64,000 nucleotides of DNA from Flavobacteriaceae bacterium PS02336 (GTDB lineage: Bacteria > Bacteroidota > Bacteroidia > Flavobacteriales > Flavobacteriaceae), in NCBI GenBank assembly GCA_029960065.1, contig JASCOF010000003.1:62001-126000 (forward strand), given 5' to 3'. This document shows, one piece after another, positions 34,319-42,522 of this stretch. The notes under the pieces are model-generated. The model saw only the letters and a program-made list of their open reading frames with translations, was not told the origin of the DNA and ran no database searches. A program made the position numbers and the translations under genes. The first letter of the stretch is position 1. Every line of letters starts with the position of its first letter.

Positions 34319-35647
34319 ATGAAAAAGAACACATTTAAACTATTTACATCTGGTTTGTTACTAGGTGCATTAGCACTGACTACTTCTTGCAGCAGTGATG
34401 ATAATAAAAATTCAGAACCGGTAAATCCTGTAACAGATGGAAGATGGATTACGGTAGCAGGTGCTGTAATGCAGACTGATCCAGGTGATGGAAACGGTGG
34501 AACAAAGGTGTATGCAATTAGCAAAGAAAACGCTATTGATCCAAACTTTTCTGTAAACGTTTATGATAATGGTATGCCGGTACAATCTACCAGAACTGCT
34601 CGTTTGCAGTCTTCTGTAGATGGAAGCACACTTTTTAATATTACTTACACTGGCGCTAATGGCGGTGAGTATATGACGTACAAAGTTAACGGAGCGAATA
34701 ATTTTGCAGAATCTACAGCTAAAGTTAATATTTCTCAATACGCTGGAACTTCTCCAAGATGGGTTAAACTTTTTGACGGTGATAAAACTGGTGTTGCTGT
34801 AAATATTACTGCTCCTGTTGTAAACACAAATGCTGATAAGTCATACAAATATACTAGAGGAGTTGCTACAGTATTGTCTTTAGATATGCAGCAAACTTTA
34901 ATTTCAGGTTACAAACAATACGAAATTCCACTAACTGCTGAAGAAGAAGCGCAAGGACATCACTTTTTCCGTCTAGATGCACCAACATTAAACAAAGCTG
35001 GAAACAAATTAATTATTGGTACTTGGATGCGTAAAACGGATCCTGCAACGGGACAAAATGCTGCTAGTTTTACACGTTTAGGATCTAAATCTGTTGTGGT
35101 TGATTATCCTTCATTAGAAAATCCTAAAGTGATTACTTCAACTGTTGGATTTGGTGATACAAGCGGATACAGAAGTTTCAACAGCTTTGTGGCTACTGAT
35201 GGAAACATCTACCAAGCTACTCAAAGAGATACACAGAAAGGTTCTTACATCTTAAAAATCAACCAAAGCAACGAATATGACAATTCTTATGTATTTAGTT
35301 TAGACAGCGCTTTAGGAATTAAAGGCTCTTATATCGACGCTTGGAGATATGTAGGAAACGGAATTGCTTATGCTGTTTACACTTACGAAGGAACTGAACA
35401 AGGTTTCTTAGCAAGATTAGATTTAAATGCAAGAACTGCTCAAAAAGTAGAAGATATTGCTTATGATGCAGATTTAAATTTCGGTCAGTACCAAGGTTTT
35501 GTTGTTGATGGAAACAACTTCTACATCGCTGTTACTCCAGTTGGAAAAGATGGTAACATTTATGTAATTGATATTCCTTCTGGAAAAGTTACAAAAGGTG
35601 CAAAATTGGTTAACAAAACAGGAAACCACTACATTGGGGTATTCTAA
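34319..35647 (+). CDS. DUF4374 lipoprotein (XusB-like by context)
   Basis: A 442-residue predicted lipoprotein with lipobox LTTSC (Cys near 24) and an acidic Ser/Asp stretch just after, the usual surface-export signal in Bacteroidetes. The rest is a beta-rich, probably propeller-like DUF4374 fold with repeated segments such as GNIYQATQRDTQKGSYILKI and GNNFYIAVTPVGKDGNIYVI. In Bacteroides the Xus system pairs such a lipoprotein, reported to bind siderophores, with a TonB receptor and a PepSY reductase, as here. It is the last gene of the cluster and ends at a strong terminator. Confidence 0.82.
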   Translation: MKKNTFKLFTSGLLLGALALTTSCSSDDNKNSEPVNPVTDGRWITVAGAVMQTDPGDGNGGTKVYAISKENAIDPNFSVNVYDNGMPVQSTRTARLQSSVDGSTLFNITYTGANGGEYMTYKVNGANNFAESTAKVNISQYAGTSPRWVKLFDGDKTGVAVNITAPVVNTNADKSYKYTRGVATVLSLDMQQTLISGYKQYEIPLTAEEEAQGHHFFRLDAPTLNKAGNKLIIGTWMRKTDPATGQNAASFTRLGSKSVVVDYPSLENPKVITSTVGFGDTSGYRSFNSFVATDGNIYQATQRDTQKGSYILKINQSNEYDNSYVFSLDSALGIKGSYIDAWRYVGNGIAYAVYTYEGTEQGFLARLDLNARTAQKVEDIAYDADLNFGQYQGFVVDGNNFYIAVTPVGKDGNIYVIDIPSGKVTKGAKLVNKTGNHYIGVF

Positions 35648-35703
35648 AAAATTACAGTTGCGATAACTGTATGTAATTCATCACTTGAGTTTTTTTTTAA
35701 TTG

Positions 35704-35746
35704 AACATTCCGCTTCTATTTATAGTAAGCGGAATGTTTTTTTTTG
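35704..35746 (+). terminator. Terminator of the TonB receptor-DUF4374 transcript
   Basis: A perfect 12-bp stem (35704-35715 with 35727-35738), 11-nt loop and long T run. It abuts the stop codon of the convergent NmrA-like gene and may act in both directions. Confidence 0.88.
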
Positions 35747-35747
35747 A

Positions 35748-36623
35748 TTAGAATTTTGAAGCAAATTCTTTTGCAAAATCTTCTAATTTAATTTTTCCTG
35801 CTGCATTTCCATCATTCTTTAGAAAATCGGCTGCAATGGTTTCATTCTTTAAACCAGTTCCCATTTCGGTGTATAAACCAGCCATTTCTTCTGGAACTCC
35901 CGCTTGTGTCATTCCGCCAAAATATTGTTCGTCTGTAAATTCTATCCAAGGTAGTTCTGGTTTTCCAATTGCAGTTCCAAAAGCTTTTACAATTTCTGAA
36001 GGTGTTTTAACATCACTGATAATATAACGTATATTTTTTCCTTCTGAAGTTTTCTGCAATTCTGCAGCAGCGGCATTCGCAATATCTTCTGGATGTACTA
36101 ACGGAATTTGATTTTCGGCTGGAATGTTAGCTCCCATTATTCCCGCTCCTTTTATCATCGGGATGTCGTTGTAGAAATTAAAGTAGAAATAACCTGCTCT
36201 TAAAAACGTAATAGAAGTATCTAGTTTTTCGTAGATTTTCTCAATATTATACAAACCTGCAATTGGTCCGTTTCCTGTTGGTAAATCGGCTCCAATACTG
36301 CTTAACATTACTACTCTTTTAATGTTGGCTTGCTGGATTGCTTTCGCGAAAGCGTCACCTGCATCTGTGGTATTTTTAATGATATTGATACCTCCCATAT
36401 TTGGCGGCGTCATCGCAAAAAGTGCATCTGCTCCTGAAAAGTTTTGAGCAAGAAAATTGGCATCACTTACGGAACCAATTGCTGCTTTTGCGCCTAAATC
36501 TTCAATTGCAGATTTTCGATCTTCATTACTGCTTATAACCGTTACCTCGTGTCCCGATTTTACTAATTGAGCCGTTAAAGGCTTTCCGATATTTCCTAAT
36601 GAACCTGAAATTATAATTTTCAT
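35748..36623 (-). CDS. NmrA-like NAD(P)-binding oxidoreductase
   Basis: A 291-residue atypical SDR of the NmrA/quinone-reductase-2-like group. The N-terminal Rossmann motif is GSLGNIGKPL (residues 7-16); later segments AMTPPNM, RVVMLSSIGA, FLRAGYFYFN and PLVHPEDIA fit the family. The classical YxxxK pair is not obvious. Relatives use NAD(P)H to reduce quinones or act as redox sensors. It is divergent from an HxlR repressor gene with overlapping promoters, the usual arrangement for electrophile- or quinone-responsive control. Cytosolic. Confidence 0.88.
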   Translation of the reverse strand: MKIIISGSLGNIGKPLTAQLVKSGHEVTVISSNEDRKSAIEDLGAKAAIGSVSDANFLAQNFSGADALFAMTPPNMGGINIIKNTTDAGDAFAKAIQQANIKRVVMLSSIGADLPTGNGPIAGLYNIEKIYEKLDTSITFLRAGYFYFNFYNDIPMIKGAGIMGANIPAENQIPLVHPEDIANAAAAELQKTSEGKNIRYIISDVKTPSEIVKAFGTAIGKPELPWIEFTDEQYFGGMTQAGVPEEMAGLYTEMGTGLKNETIAADFLKNDGNAAGKIKLEDFAKEFASKF

Positions 36624-36650
36624 CTTTAAATGTTTTTTTATTTAACAAGA

Positions 36651-36689
36651 CAAAGGTATCTTTGTACTTACTTTTATACAAGTACTTAC
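36651..36689. promoter_or_regulatory. Overlapping divergent promoters and candidate HxlR operator
   Basis: The near-palindrome at 36651-36664 contains two -7 boxes: leftward TACCTTTG (36651-36658) and rightward TATCTTTG (36657-36664). Leftward, CTTG (36679-36682) is a -33 at 20-bp spacing. Two copies of GTACTTAC (36664-36671 and 36682-36689), 18 bp apart start to start, overlap the leftward spacer and -33 region and are the likely operator half-sites. Confidence 0.6.
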
Positions 36690-36704
36690 CCTAAAGTATG
36701 TATC

Positions 36705-37070
36705 ATGACAGCAATTAAAGAATCGTCTACTATTCAGGAAAACAAACAGTATGCCTTGGAAAAATGTCCTGTAACTTTTGTTATGGAGAAAATTGGAGGT
36801 TATTGGAAACCTATTATTTTATATCATTTATCGACTGGAGATAAACGCTACAGCGAATTGAAGAGAGCAATTCCGGCTGTGACCGAAAAGATGTTAATTC
36901 AGCATTTAAAGCAATTGGAAGCAGACGGCTTGGTGATTCGCGAAGCAAGACCAGTTGTACCGCCTTTTGTAACTTATAGATTAAGCGATGCCGGAAACGG
37001 GCTTTTACCTGTAATCGATGCGATGGCTGCGTGGGCTTTTAAAGTAAAAGACGGCGTCTACAGCGTTTGA
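36705..37070 (+). CDS. HxlR-family winged-helix transcriptional regulator
   Basis: A 121-residue regulator with the HxlR core: CPVTFVMEKIGGYWKPIILYHLSTGDKRYSELKRAIPAVTEKMLIQHLKQLEADGLV covers the winged helix, with conserved C21 near the N-terminus. Family members such as YodB sense electrophiles through this Cys and repress neighbouring oxidoreductases. The frame extends to 36630, but that part overlaps the promoter and operator, so the ATG at 36705 is preferred. Divergent from the NmrA-like gene, its likely target. Confidence 0.9.
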   Translation: MTAIKESSTIQENKQYALEKCPVTFVMEKIGGYWKPIILYHLSTGDKRYSELKRAIPAVTEKMLIQHLKQLEADGLVIREARPVVPPFVTYRLSDAGNGLLPVIDAMAAWAFKVKDGVYSV

Positions 37071-37131
37071 TAGACACCGCCTTTCTTCAAGCAACAAATA
37101 ACTAATTAACTTATTTTTTAACGCTTTGTTT

Positions 37132-38151
37132 TTAATTCTGTTGAATAAAAAACAAAGCTTCTTTGTAATTGGCAATTTCTGTCAGGGCATTATAAATATA
37201 TTTTGAGACTAATGCGCCTCCATCAGAATTAATCAAATCAATATCGTCGTCTGGTGTATGATACTGTGGATGTCCACCTGTATGAAAACCAACCGCTGAA
37301 ATAGATTCTTTGTAAAAAGAAACATGATCGGAACCGCCGACATCTCCTGCGTGAATAACAGGATTTAAACCGCTGTTTTCTTGTAATTTTTTCATCAATT
37401 CTACTCCATTTGGAAAAGTTCCTGCACCGCCCATATAGAGTTCTTTTTTATCGTTTAATCTTCCAACCATATCCATATTCAGCATCACTTTTACTGCTTC
37501 TTTTGGAACTGGCAGATGATTTACAAAAAATTTAGAACCCAATAATCCTTCTTCTTCTCCGCTAAAAGAAATAAAAATGACACTTCGTTTAGGTTTTACT
37601 TTCTGCTTCGAAATTTCTTCTAAAATGCATAGCAGAGCCGAAACTCCAGAAGCATTATCATCGGCACCGTTGTGTATCGCAAAAGCTTCTTTCTTTTTAC
37701 TTCCAGAACCTTGTCCGCCCCAGCCCCAATGATCGTAATGTGCTCCAATTACAATATACTCATTCTTTAAATTTGGATCTGAACCTTCCACATAACCCAG
37801 AACATTTTGTGTCGAAACGCTGTCTGATTTCATCTTGTTGATTCCTTCTTTTACAAAAAGACGGAAGGACTGATAATAAGAGTTGTTAAACTCTTTTAAA
37901 CCATACTTTTTAAAATACTTCTGGATGTAAGCTGCTGCTTTATTATTTCCTTTTGTTCCCGGAAAACGACCTTCTAATTGATCTGATGATAAATATTTAT
38001 CGTGCTTGTAAAAGGTCCTAGCCATCGCATTATTTTGTGCATTCAAGTGAATACTACAGAATAAAACGATGATAAAAAGGTGTTTAAGAGCTTTGCTATT
38101 TTTATAATTACAGACTAAGTTCAAAAGAGGTGTGTTTAATGTATTTTCGAT
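37132..38151 (-). CDS. M28-family zinc metallopeptidase, secreted
   Basis: About 339 residues. The zinc ligands are visible in order: His of GAHYDHWG, Asp of NGADDNASG, Glu pair of SGEEEGLLGS, Asp of NMDMVGRL and His of QYHTPDDD. M28 enzymes are aminopeptidases removing N-terminal residues. A hydrophobic leader (KHLFIIVLFCSIHLNAQ) sits about 28 residues after the ATG at 38151, so the true start may be an alternative codon nearer to it. The ATG overlaps the end of the sialidase-like gene by 44 bp. As last gene of the operon it may trim peptides left after glycan removal. Confidence 0.85.
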   Translation of the reverse strand: MENTLNTPLLNLVCNYKNSKALKHLFIIVLFCSIHLNAQNNAMARTFYKHDKYLSSDQLEGRFPGTKGNNKAAAYIQKYFKKYGLKEFNNSYYQSFRLFVKEGINKMKSDSVSTQNVLGYVEGSDPNLKNEYIVIGAHYDHWGWGGQGSGSKKKEAFAIHNGADDNASGVSALLCILEEISKQKVKPKRSVIFISFSGEEEGLLGSKFFVNHLPVPKEAVKVMLNMDMVGRLNDKKELYMGGAGTFPNGVELMKKLQENSGLNPVIHAGDVGGSDHVSFYKESISAVGFHTGGHPQYHTPDDDIDLINSDGGALVSKYIYNALTEIANYKEALFFIQQN

Positions 38152-39160
38152 CATAAGTATATAAAACATGTATTCTCTTGTCGCTGGTCTGAATTATAGC
38201 TGGATAACTAAATTCTCCTTTTTCCTGCTTTTCAAGATCAAATAATTTTCTCCAGTTTAAGCCATCTTTTGAGTATTCAACGTCTAGAATATTACGTCCG
38301 TTAAACCAATCTTTTCCTTGCGGCAAAGGATTATTTACCAATAGAAAAAAATTCTTATTTACTGTTAAAGCATCGATTCCAGAATTCGAATTGATTACAT
38401 TTATTGTATTAGTTCTTATCCAGCTTTTTCCGTTATCTCCAGACCAGCTTGACACTATTTTATTGTGTTTGCTTCGAGATAACATTTGAATATCCGTTGC
38501 ACTATGAATTAAAAAAGTGGGCTGAATTACATCAAAATTCTGATTGTTTTCTACTTTAATTTTCTTCCAAGAATCTGTTACTTCTGTATATTCTTCTACA
38601 TGAATTCTCCATTCATCTGTATTTACACTTTCTGTACTGCTGCCGCATAAAATTACGCCTGGAGTAGTTTCAATTGGCTTGTTTCGAATTGGACCGTAAA
38701 TCCCTTCAGGAAGATACTTTGGTTCTCCCCAAGTTGTTCCGTTGTCTTTTGAAACAATCATAGCGCCAAACCATTCTCTTGGATTCTTTCCTACTTTGTA
38801 GAATAAATATAGATTTTGGCTTTTGCTTTTAAATAAAACAGGATTCCAGCATGGTAATGTATCACCATTTTTAATTAAGGGCTGAATCAATTCTTTAGGC
38901 GTAGACCATTTTTTATCTTTATAATCCGAAATATAAATTCCGACATCTTTTGCACCTTCATATTTCCCGCCAAACCAAGCTGCTAAAATTTCATTTGGTT
39001 TATGTTCGACTAAAGTCGAGGCATGACTATTTGTAGTTACAGGCGGATCTGCAATATAACTGCTTTCGATATTTACGGCTTTTGACTGCGCTTTTATTCC
39101 GTTAGCAAAAAGAAAAATGGCTAATAAAGCTGTTACAGTACATTTTGTTTTTGATATCAT
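38108..39160 (-). CDS. Secreted sialidase-like BNR-repeat protein
   Basis: A 350-residue protein with a signal peptide (about 1-24, IKAQ) and a six-bladed propeller-type sequence. Asp-box motifs are SKDNGTTW and SGDNGKSW, with a third degenerate one (SKDGLNW). The opening HASTLVEHKPNEILAAWFGG is typical of the BNR_2 group. The FRIP motif of classical GH33 sialidases is not seen, so sialic acid release is possible but not shown. Position in an N-glycan locus favours terminal-sugar removal. It overlaps the M28 gene by 44 bp and is preceded by period-7 repeats. Confidence 0.75.
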   Translation of the reverse strand: MISKTKCTVTALLAIFLFANGIKAQSKAVNIESSYIADPPVTTNSHASTLVEHKPNEILAAWFGGKYEGAKDVGIYISDYKDKKWSTPKELIQPLIKNGDTLPCWNPVLFKSKSQNLYLFYKVGKNPREWFGAMIVSKDNGTTWGEPKYLPEGIYGPIRNKPIETTPGVILCGSSTESVNTDEWRIHVEEYTEVTDSWKKIKVENNQNFDVIQPTFLIHSATDIQMLSRSKHNKIVSSWSGDNGKSWIRTNTINVINSNSGIDALTVNKNFFLLVNNPLPQGKDWFNGRNILDVEYSKDGLNWRKLFDLEKQEKGEFSYPAIIQTSDKRIHVLYTYDRKYIKHTSFELSL

Positions 39161-39233
39161 TTTATTCTTTTTTTTATTCTTTTAATATGAAAGAGGCAAG
39201 ATGAAAGACTGCGCTGTTTGTTTTTTTTAAGAA

Positions 39234-39357
39234 GAAAGATGAAAGATGAAAGATGAAATACTTAAATTATAATCAAAAAGACATTTTGACTATTTAGAAA
39301 TTAAACTAAAATCTTATTTCTTGTTTCTTGCTTCTTGCTTCTTAAATCTTTTTTCTT
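39234..39357. repeat. Period-7 simple repeats (GAAAGAT and TTTCTTG types)
   Basis: Three exact GAAAGAT units at 39234-39254 and six degenerate units around GCTTCTT at 39316-39357 fill much of the 234-bp gap between the transporter and sialidase-like genes. Confidence 0.65.
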
Positions 39358-39394
39358 CTAATCTCTTGGTTCTTCCTTCTAAGAAATCTTAAAT

Positions 39395-40726
39395 CTAATT
39401 CTTTTTTAAACCCACTTTATGACCAGCAATAGCATAATAGAGGATCACGATATAACAAGGAAGTAAAATCCAGTATCCTTTTGTCGATGCTGATGCTGTC
39501 GCATTTACTTCGTTAATTCCCTGTGCGATAAGATCTGCTTTTATACCGTCAACAAATTTTCCGTACAATGGCGGAATCACTGCTCCACCCGAAATTGCCA
39601 TTACCAACAACGCTGCCCCCGTTTTAGTAAATTTACCCAAACCATTCAACGTTAAAGGCCAGACAGCCGGCCAAACCAAAGCATTTGCAATTCCTAACCC
39701 TGCGACAAATAAAACAGAAGTAAATCCGGTTGAAAATACGATGCAGAAAGATAATATAATTCCTAAAACAGCACTCACCTTTAAAGCTAAAGCCTGCGTA
39801 ATATATTTTGGGATTAAAAATGCTCCTAATGCGTAAGTTGCAACCATTGCCAGCAGAGTAAAAGTGGTAAAAAATTTAGCATCTGCAGCAGGAAAACCTA
39901 GAGCGATTCCGTATGCAATAATGGTATCCCCAGCAATTACTTCAACTCCTACATACATAAACAACGTAAATACCCCAAGCCAAAGATGCGGAAACTGGAA
40001 AATACTGGTTTTGGCAGTTTTACCTTCTTCTGCTTCTTCAATTGGCGCTGCTTCAACATTTGGCAGCGGTGCTTTAAGAATCAATAATCCCAAAACAAAC
40101 AAAACCACAGCCATTGAAATGTAAGGAACAACTACGCTGTCGGCCATATTATCTAATAAAGTATTCTTTTCTGAAGTACTTACGAGACTTAATTTCTCTT
40201 GAATCTCATCGATTCCTGATAATAAAATAGAACCAAAAATAAGAGATCCCAAAGCACCTGCAATTTTATTACAGATTCCCATAATAGAAATTCGCTTTGC
40301 AGCACTTTCGATTGGACCTAAAATGGTAATATATGGGTTTGAAGCAGTCTGTAATAAAGTCATTCCAGCACCTTGAATAAAAATTCCCGTTAGAAACATC
40401 CAATAGGTTCTCGCTTCGGCTGCAGGAATAAATATTAAAGCACCAAATCCCATAATGAATAATCCTAAAGACATTCCTTTTTTATAGCCAATTTTAGCCA
40501 AAATATAAGAAGCAGGAAGTGCCATTACAACAAACGAAATATAAGATGCTGAGGCAACCAATAATGATTGTGCAGAAGTTAATTCATTTATGGTTTTCAT
40601 AAACGGAATCAATGCGCCATTGATCCAGGTAACAAAACCGAAAATAAAGAACAAGCTTGCTATAATTAATATTGGTACTAGGTTTGGTTTGGTTTGTGAG
40701 GAGTTAGTGGTATTTGCGTTAACCAT
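39395..40726 (-). CDS. Sugar MFS transporter (FucP/GluP-like)
   Basis: A 443-residue inner-membrane major-facilitator protein with about 12 hydrophobic segments, of the fucose/glucose/galactose:H+ symporter group (LFFIFGFVTWINGALIPFMK near the N-terminus; GIFIQGAGMTLLQTASNPYITILGP after it). It would import a monosaccharide freed from the glycan, such as fucose, galactose, mannose or GlcNAc. The frame extends to 40801, but that stretch translates an 8-bp repeat (KTQKHKNTKTQ-like), so the ATG at 40726 is the real start. It lies downstream of susD behind a terminator. Confidence 0.9.
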   Translation of the reverse strand: MVNANTTNSSQTKPNLVPILIIASLFFIFGFVTWINGALIPFMKTINELTSAQSLLVASASYISFVVMALPASYILAKIGYKKGMSLGLFIMGFGALIFIPAAEARTYWMFLTGIFIQGAGMTLLQTASNPYITILGPIESAAKRISIMGICNKIAGALGSLIFGSILLSGIDEIQEKLSLVSTSEKNTLLDNMADSVVVPYISMAVVLFVLGLLILKAPLPNVEAAPIEEAEEGKTAKTSIFQFPHLWLGVFTLFMYVGVEVIAGDTIIAYGIALGFPAADAKFFTTFTLLAMVATYALGAFLIPKYITQALALKVSAVLGIILSFCIVFSTGFTSVLFVAGLGIANALVWPAVWPLTLNGLGKFTKTGAALLVMAISGGAVIPPLYGKFVDGIKADLIAQGINEVNATASASTKGYWILLPCYIVILYYAIAGHKVGLKKN

Positions 40727-40735
40727 TTTATTTTG

Positions 40736-40767
40736 TGTTTTTGTGTTTTTGTGTTTTTGTGTTTTTG
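40736..40767. repeat. Period-8 repeat (GTGTTTTT)4
   Basis: Four exact 8-bp units directly upstream of the sugar transporter start, in the leader region. Copy-number change here could alter expression. Confidence 0.8.
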
Positions 40768-40850
40768 TGGTTTGATGATTTATTAAATTGGAGTAAATCA
40801 TCCTGAGTTAATAGAATTCTGCCTGCCAGATTACTGACATAGCTATAAAA

Positions 40851-40876
40851 CAAAAGGAGAGTTACCTCTCCTTTTG
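40851..40876 (-). terminator. Terminator of the susC-susD transcript
   Basis: A perfect 11-bp stem (40851-40861 with 40866-40876) with 4-nt loop, 44 bp after the susD stop; leftward it is followed by TTTTAT. Confidence 0.75.
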
Positions 40877-40919
40877 CGTTTTAAGTAAGGATTGTGTCGA
40901 TCATTACTCACCAAATTAA

Positions 40920-42506
40920 TTATTTTGTGTCCCACCAAAGTCTAGTTCCACCTGAATCAGCACCGCCTAATTTTACGATACCATCTTCAACTGCTGCTTT
41001 GTTTGATGAGTACTCATTTGTAGTATAAATGATTCTCTTCAATAGAGACTTACCAACACCAGCATCAGTGTTGTCTGTATTTAAAACTGGATAGATTACT
41101 TTAGCATCGCTTCTACGTAAATCTGCCCAAGCTTCCCAAGATTCTGGGAAAATTGCTAAGTATTTTTGAACCGCAATCTGCGTACGCTGATTAGCAACAG
41201 ATGCAGACCAAGCTACTGGTAATTTAACTGGGATATCTTGTAAATCTAAAGTTGGATAAACTGTCAAGATGTTTGGCAATGTTGGCAATGTAGATCCGTT
41301 GATATAAGCATTAACTTCTGCAGCATCAACAATTCCCCATTGTGCAAGAGATAATCTAATACCTGTCTCGTACAATGTTTTTGCATCACCGCCCATGTTC
41401 CATCCATTTAAGGCTCCTTCTGCTCTAGTCAAATAGTTTTCAGAAGCCATGAAGATTTCGATGTTTTTAGTTTCACTAACCGTATTAGCAGAACCATTAC
41501 CCATAATCTCATTATTAAATTTAGAGAATTCTGTAGTCCCAAATTGGTCTTCTAAACCTCCAACTGGGTTACCTCTATATACTCCTGTAGCGATTGGGGC
41601 AAACCATTTAGATAAACGTGGATCTTGGTATCCTACTAAGATACTCTCCATAGAAGCAGTCATTACATAACCCCAGCTATTTACAATCATGTTTAAATTG
41701 TTTGGAGTAATATTACTTGCTTTAAAGAATGCACTCTGATCGTTTGTCTGCATTACTCCTGCTGCTACTGCAGCTTCGGCTTGAGTTTTTGCTTTTGCAG
41801 GATCTTTATCAGAAATTCTTAAAGCTAAACGTAATCTTAAACTGTTTCCAAAAACTCTCCATTTATCAACACTTCCCGAATAAACTCTATCGTTTGGAGC
41901 AAGAGATGCTACAGAAGCTGTTGAAGAAGATGCTAATGTTGCATTAGCTTCATCTAACAATTTAAAGAAATCTTCGTAAATAAATTCCACACTGTCGTAA
42001 GGAACACTTTCTTTACCATTACCAGCCTCAGTGTAAGGAATTGGTCCATAAGCATCAACCATTTGGTTGTACATAAAAACTTTCCAGATTTTAAGAACAG
42101 CAGTAGCTTCAGCATTCCCTTCAGATGCTACCATAGCATTTTTCAAAGCAGGCACAGCAACTGTATAAAATCTTAACCATCCTCTACCTTCGTACCCGTT
42201 AACAAAAGCATTTCTTTCTGTTCCGTATCCACAGTTTAAGTAGTGGATAAAAGTTGAAGACAAAATACCTGTAGCAATACCCCAAGTACCTTGATCATCT
42301 ACACCTGGAGAAGAGTAAGATCCGTTGTGAATACCTGCGTACAATGCAGATGCAAATGCAGGACCCGCTAACGTAGCATCTAACTGATCTTCAGTCAAAG
42401 AATTAGGATCTTTGTTTATTTCATCAAAGTCGCCAGTACAACTTGATAAAATCGAAACTGCCATTAATGCAACTCCTAATGTTTTTATTTTAAAACTATA
42501 TTTCAT
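40920..42506 (-). CDS. SusD/RagB-family glycan-binding lipoprotein
   Basis: A 528-residue surface lipoprotein with lipobox ILSSC (Cys about 23) and the SusD-like_2 signature at the N-terminus (DFDEINKDPNSLTEDQL). The fold is built of TPR-like helices that hold glycan over the partner SusC channel. The C-terminal WWDTK ending and internal segments such as FMYNQMVDAYGPIPYTEA fit the family. It starts 16 bp after susC and is followed by a terminator. With SusC it defines the uptake pair of this polysaccharide utilization locus. Confidence 0.93.
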   Translation of the reverse strand: MKYSFKIKTLGVALMAVSILSSCTGDFDEINKDPNSLTEDQLDATLAGPAFASALYAGIHNGSYSSPGVDDQGTWGIATGILSSTFIHYLNCGYGTERNAFVNGYEGRGWLRFYTVAVPALKNAMVASEGNAEATAVLKIWKVFMYNQMVDAYGPIPYTEAGNGKESVPYDSVEFIYEDFFKLLDEANATLASSSTASVASLAPNDRVYSGSVDKWRVFGNSLRLRLALRISDKDPAKAKTQAEAAVAAGVMQTNDQSAFFKASNITPNNLNMIVNSWGYVMTASMESILVGYQDPRLSKWFAPIATGVYRGNPVGGLEDQFGTTEFSKFNNEIMGNGSANTVSETKNIEIFMASENYLTRAEGALNGWNMGGDAKTLYETGIRLSLAQWGIVDAAEVNAYINGSTLPTLPNILTVYPTLDLQDIPVKLPVAWSASVANQRTQIAVQKYLAIFPESWEAWADLRRSDAKVIYPVLNTDNTDAGVGKSLLKRIIYTTNEYSSNKAAVEDGIVKLGGADSGGTRLWWDTK

Positions 42507-42522
42507 GATGTCTCTTTTTTAA

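Noticed and set aside
40727..40801. N-terminal extension of the sugar transporter
   Set aside because: It translates an 8-bp DNA repeat into a KTQKHKN-like string; the downstream ATG gives a normal MFS start.
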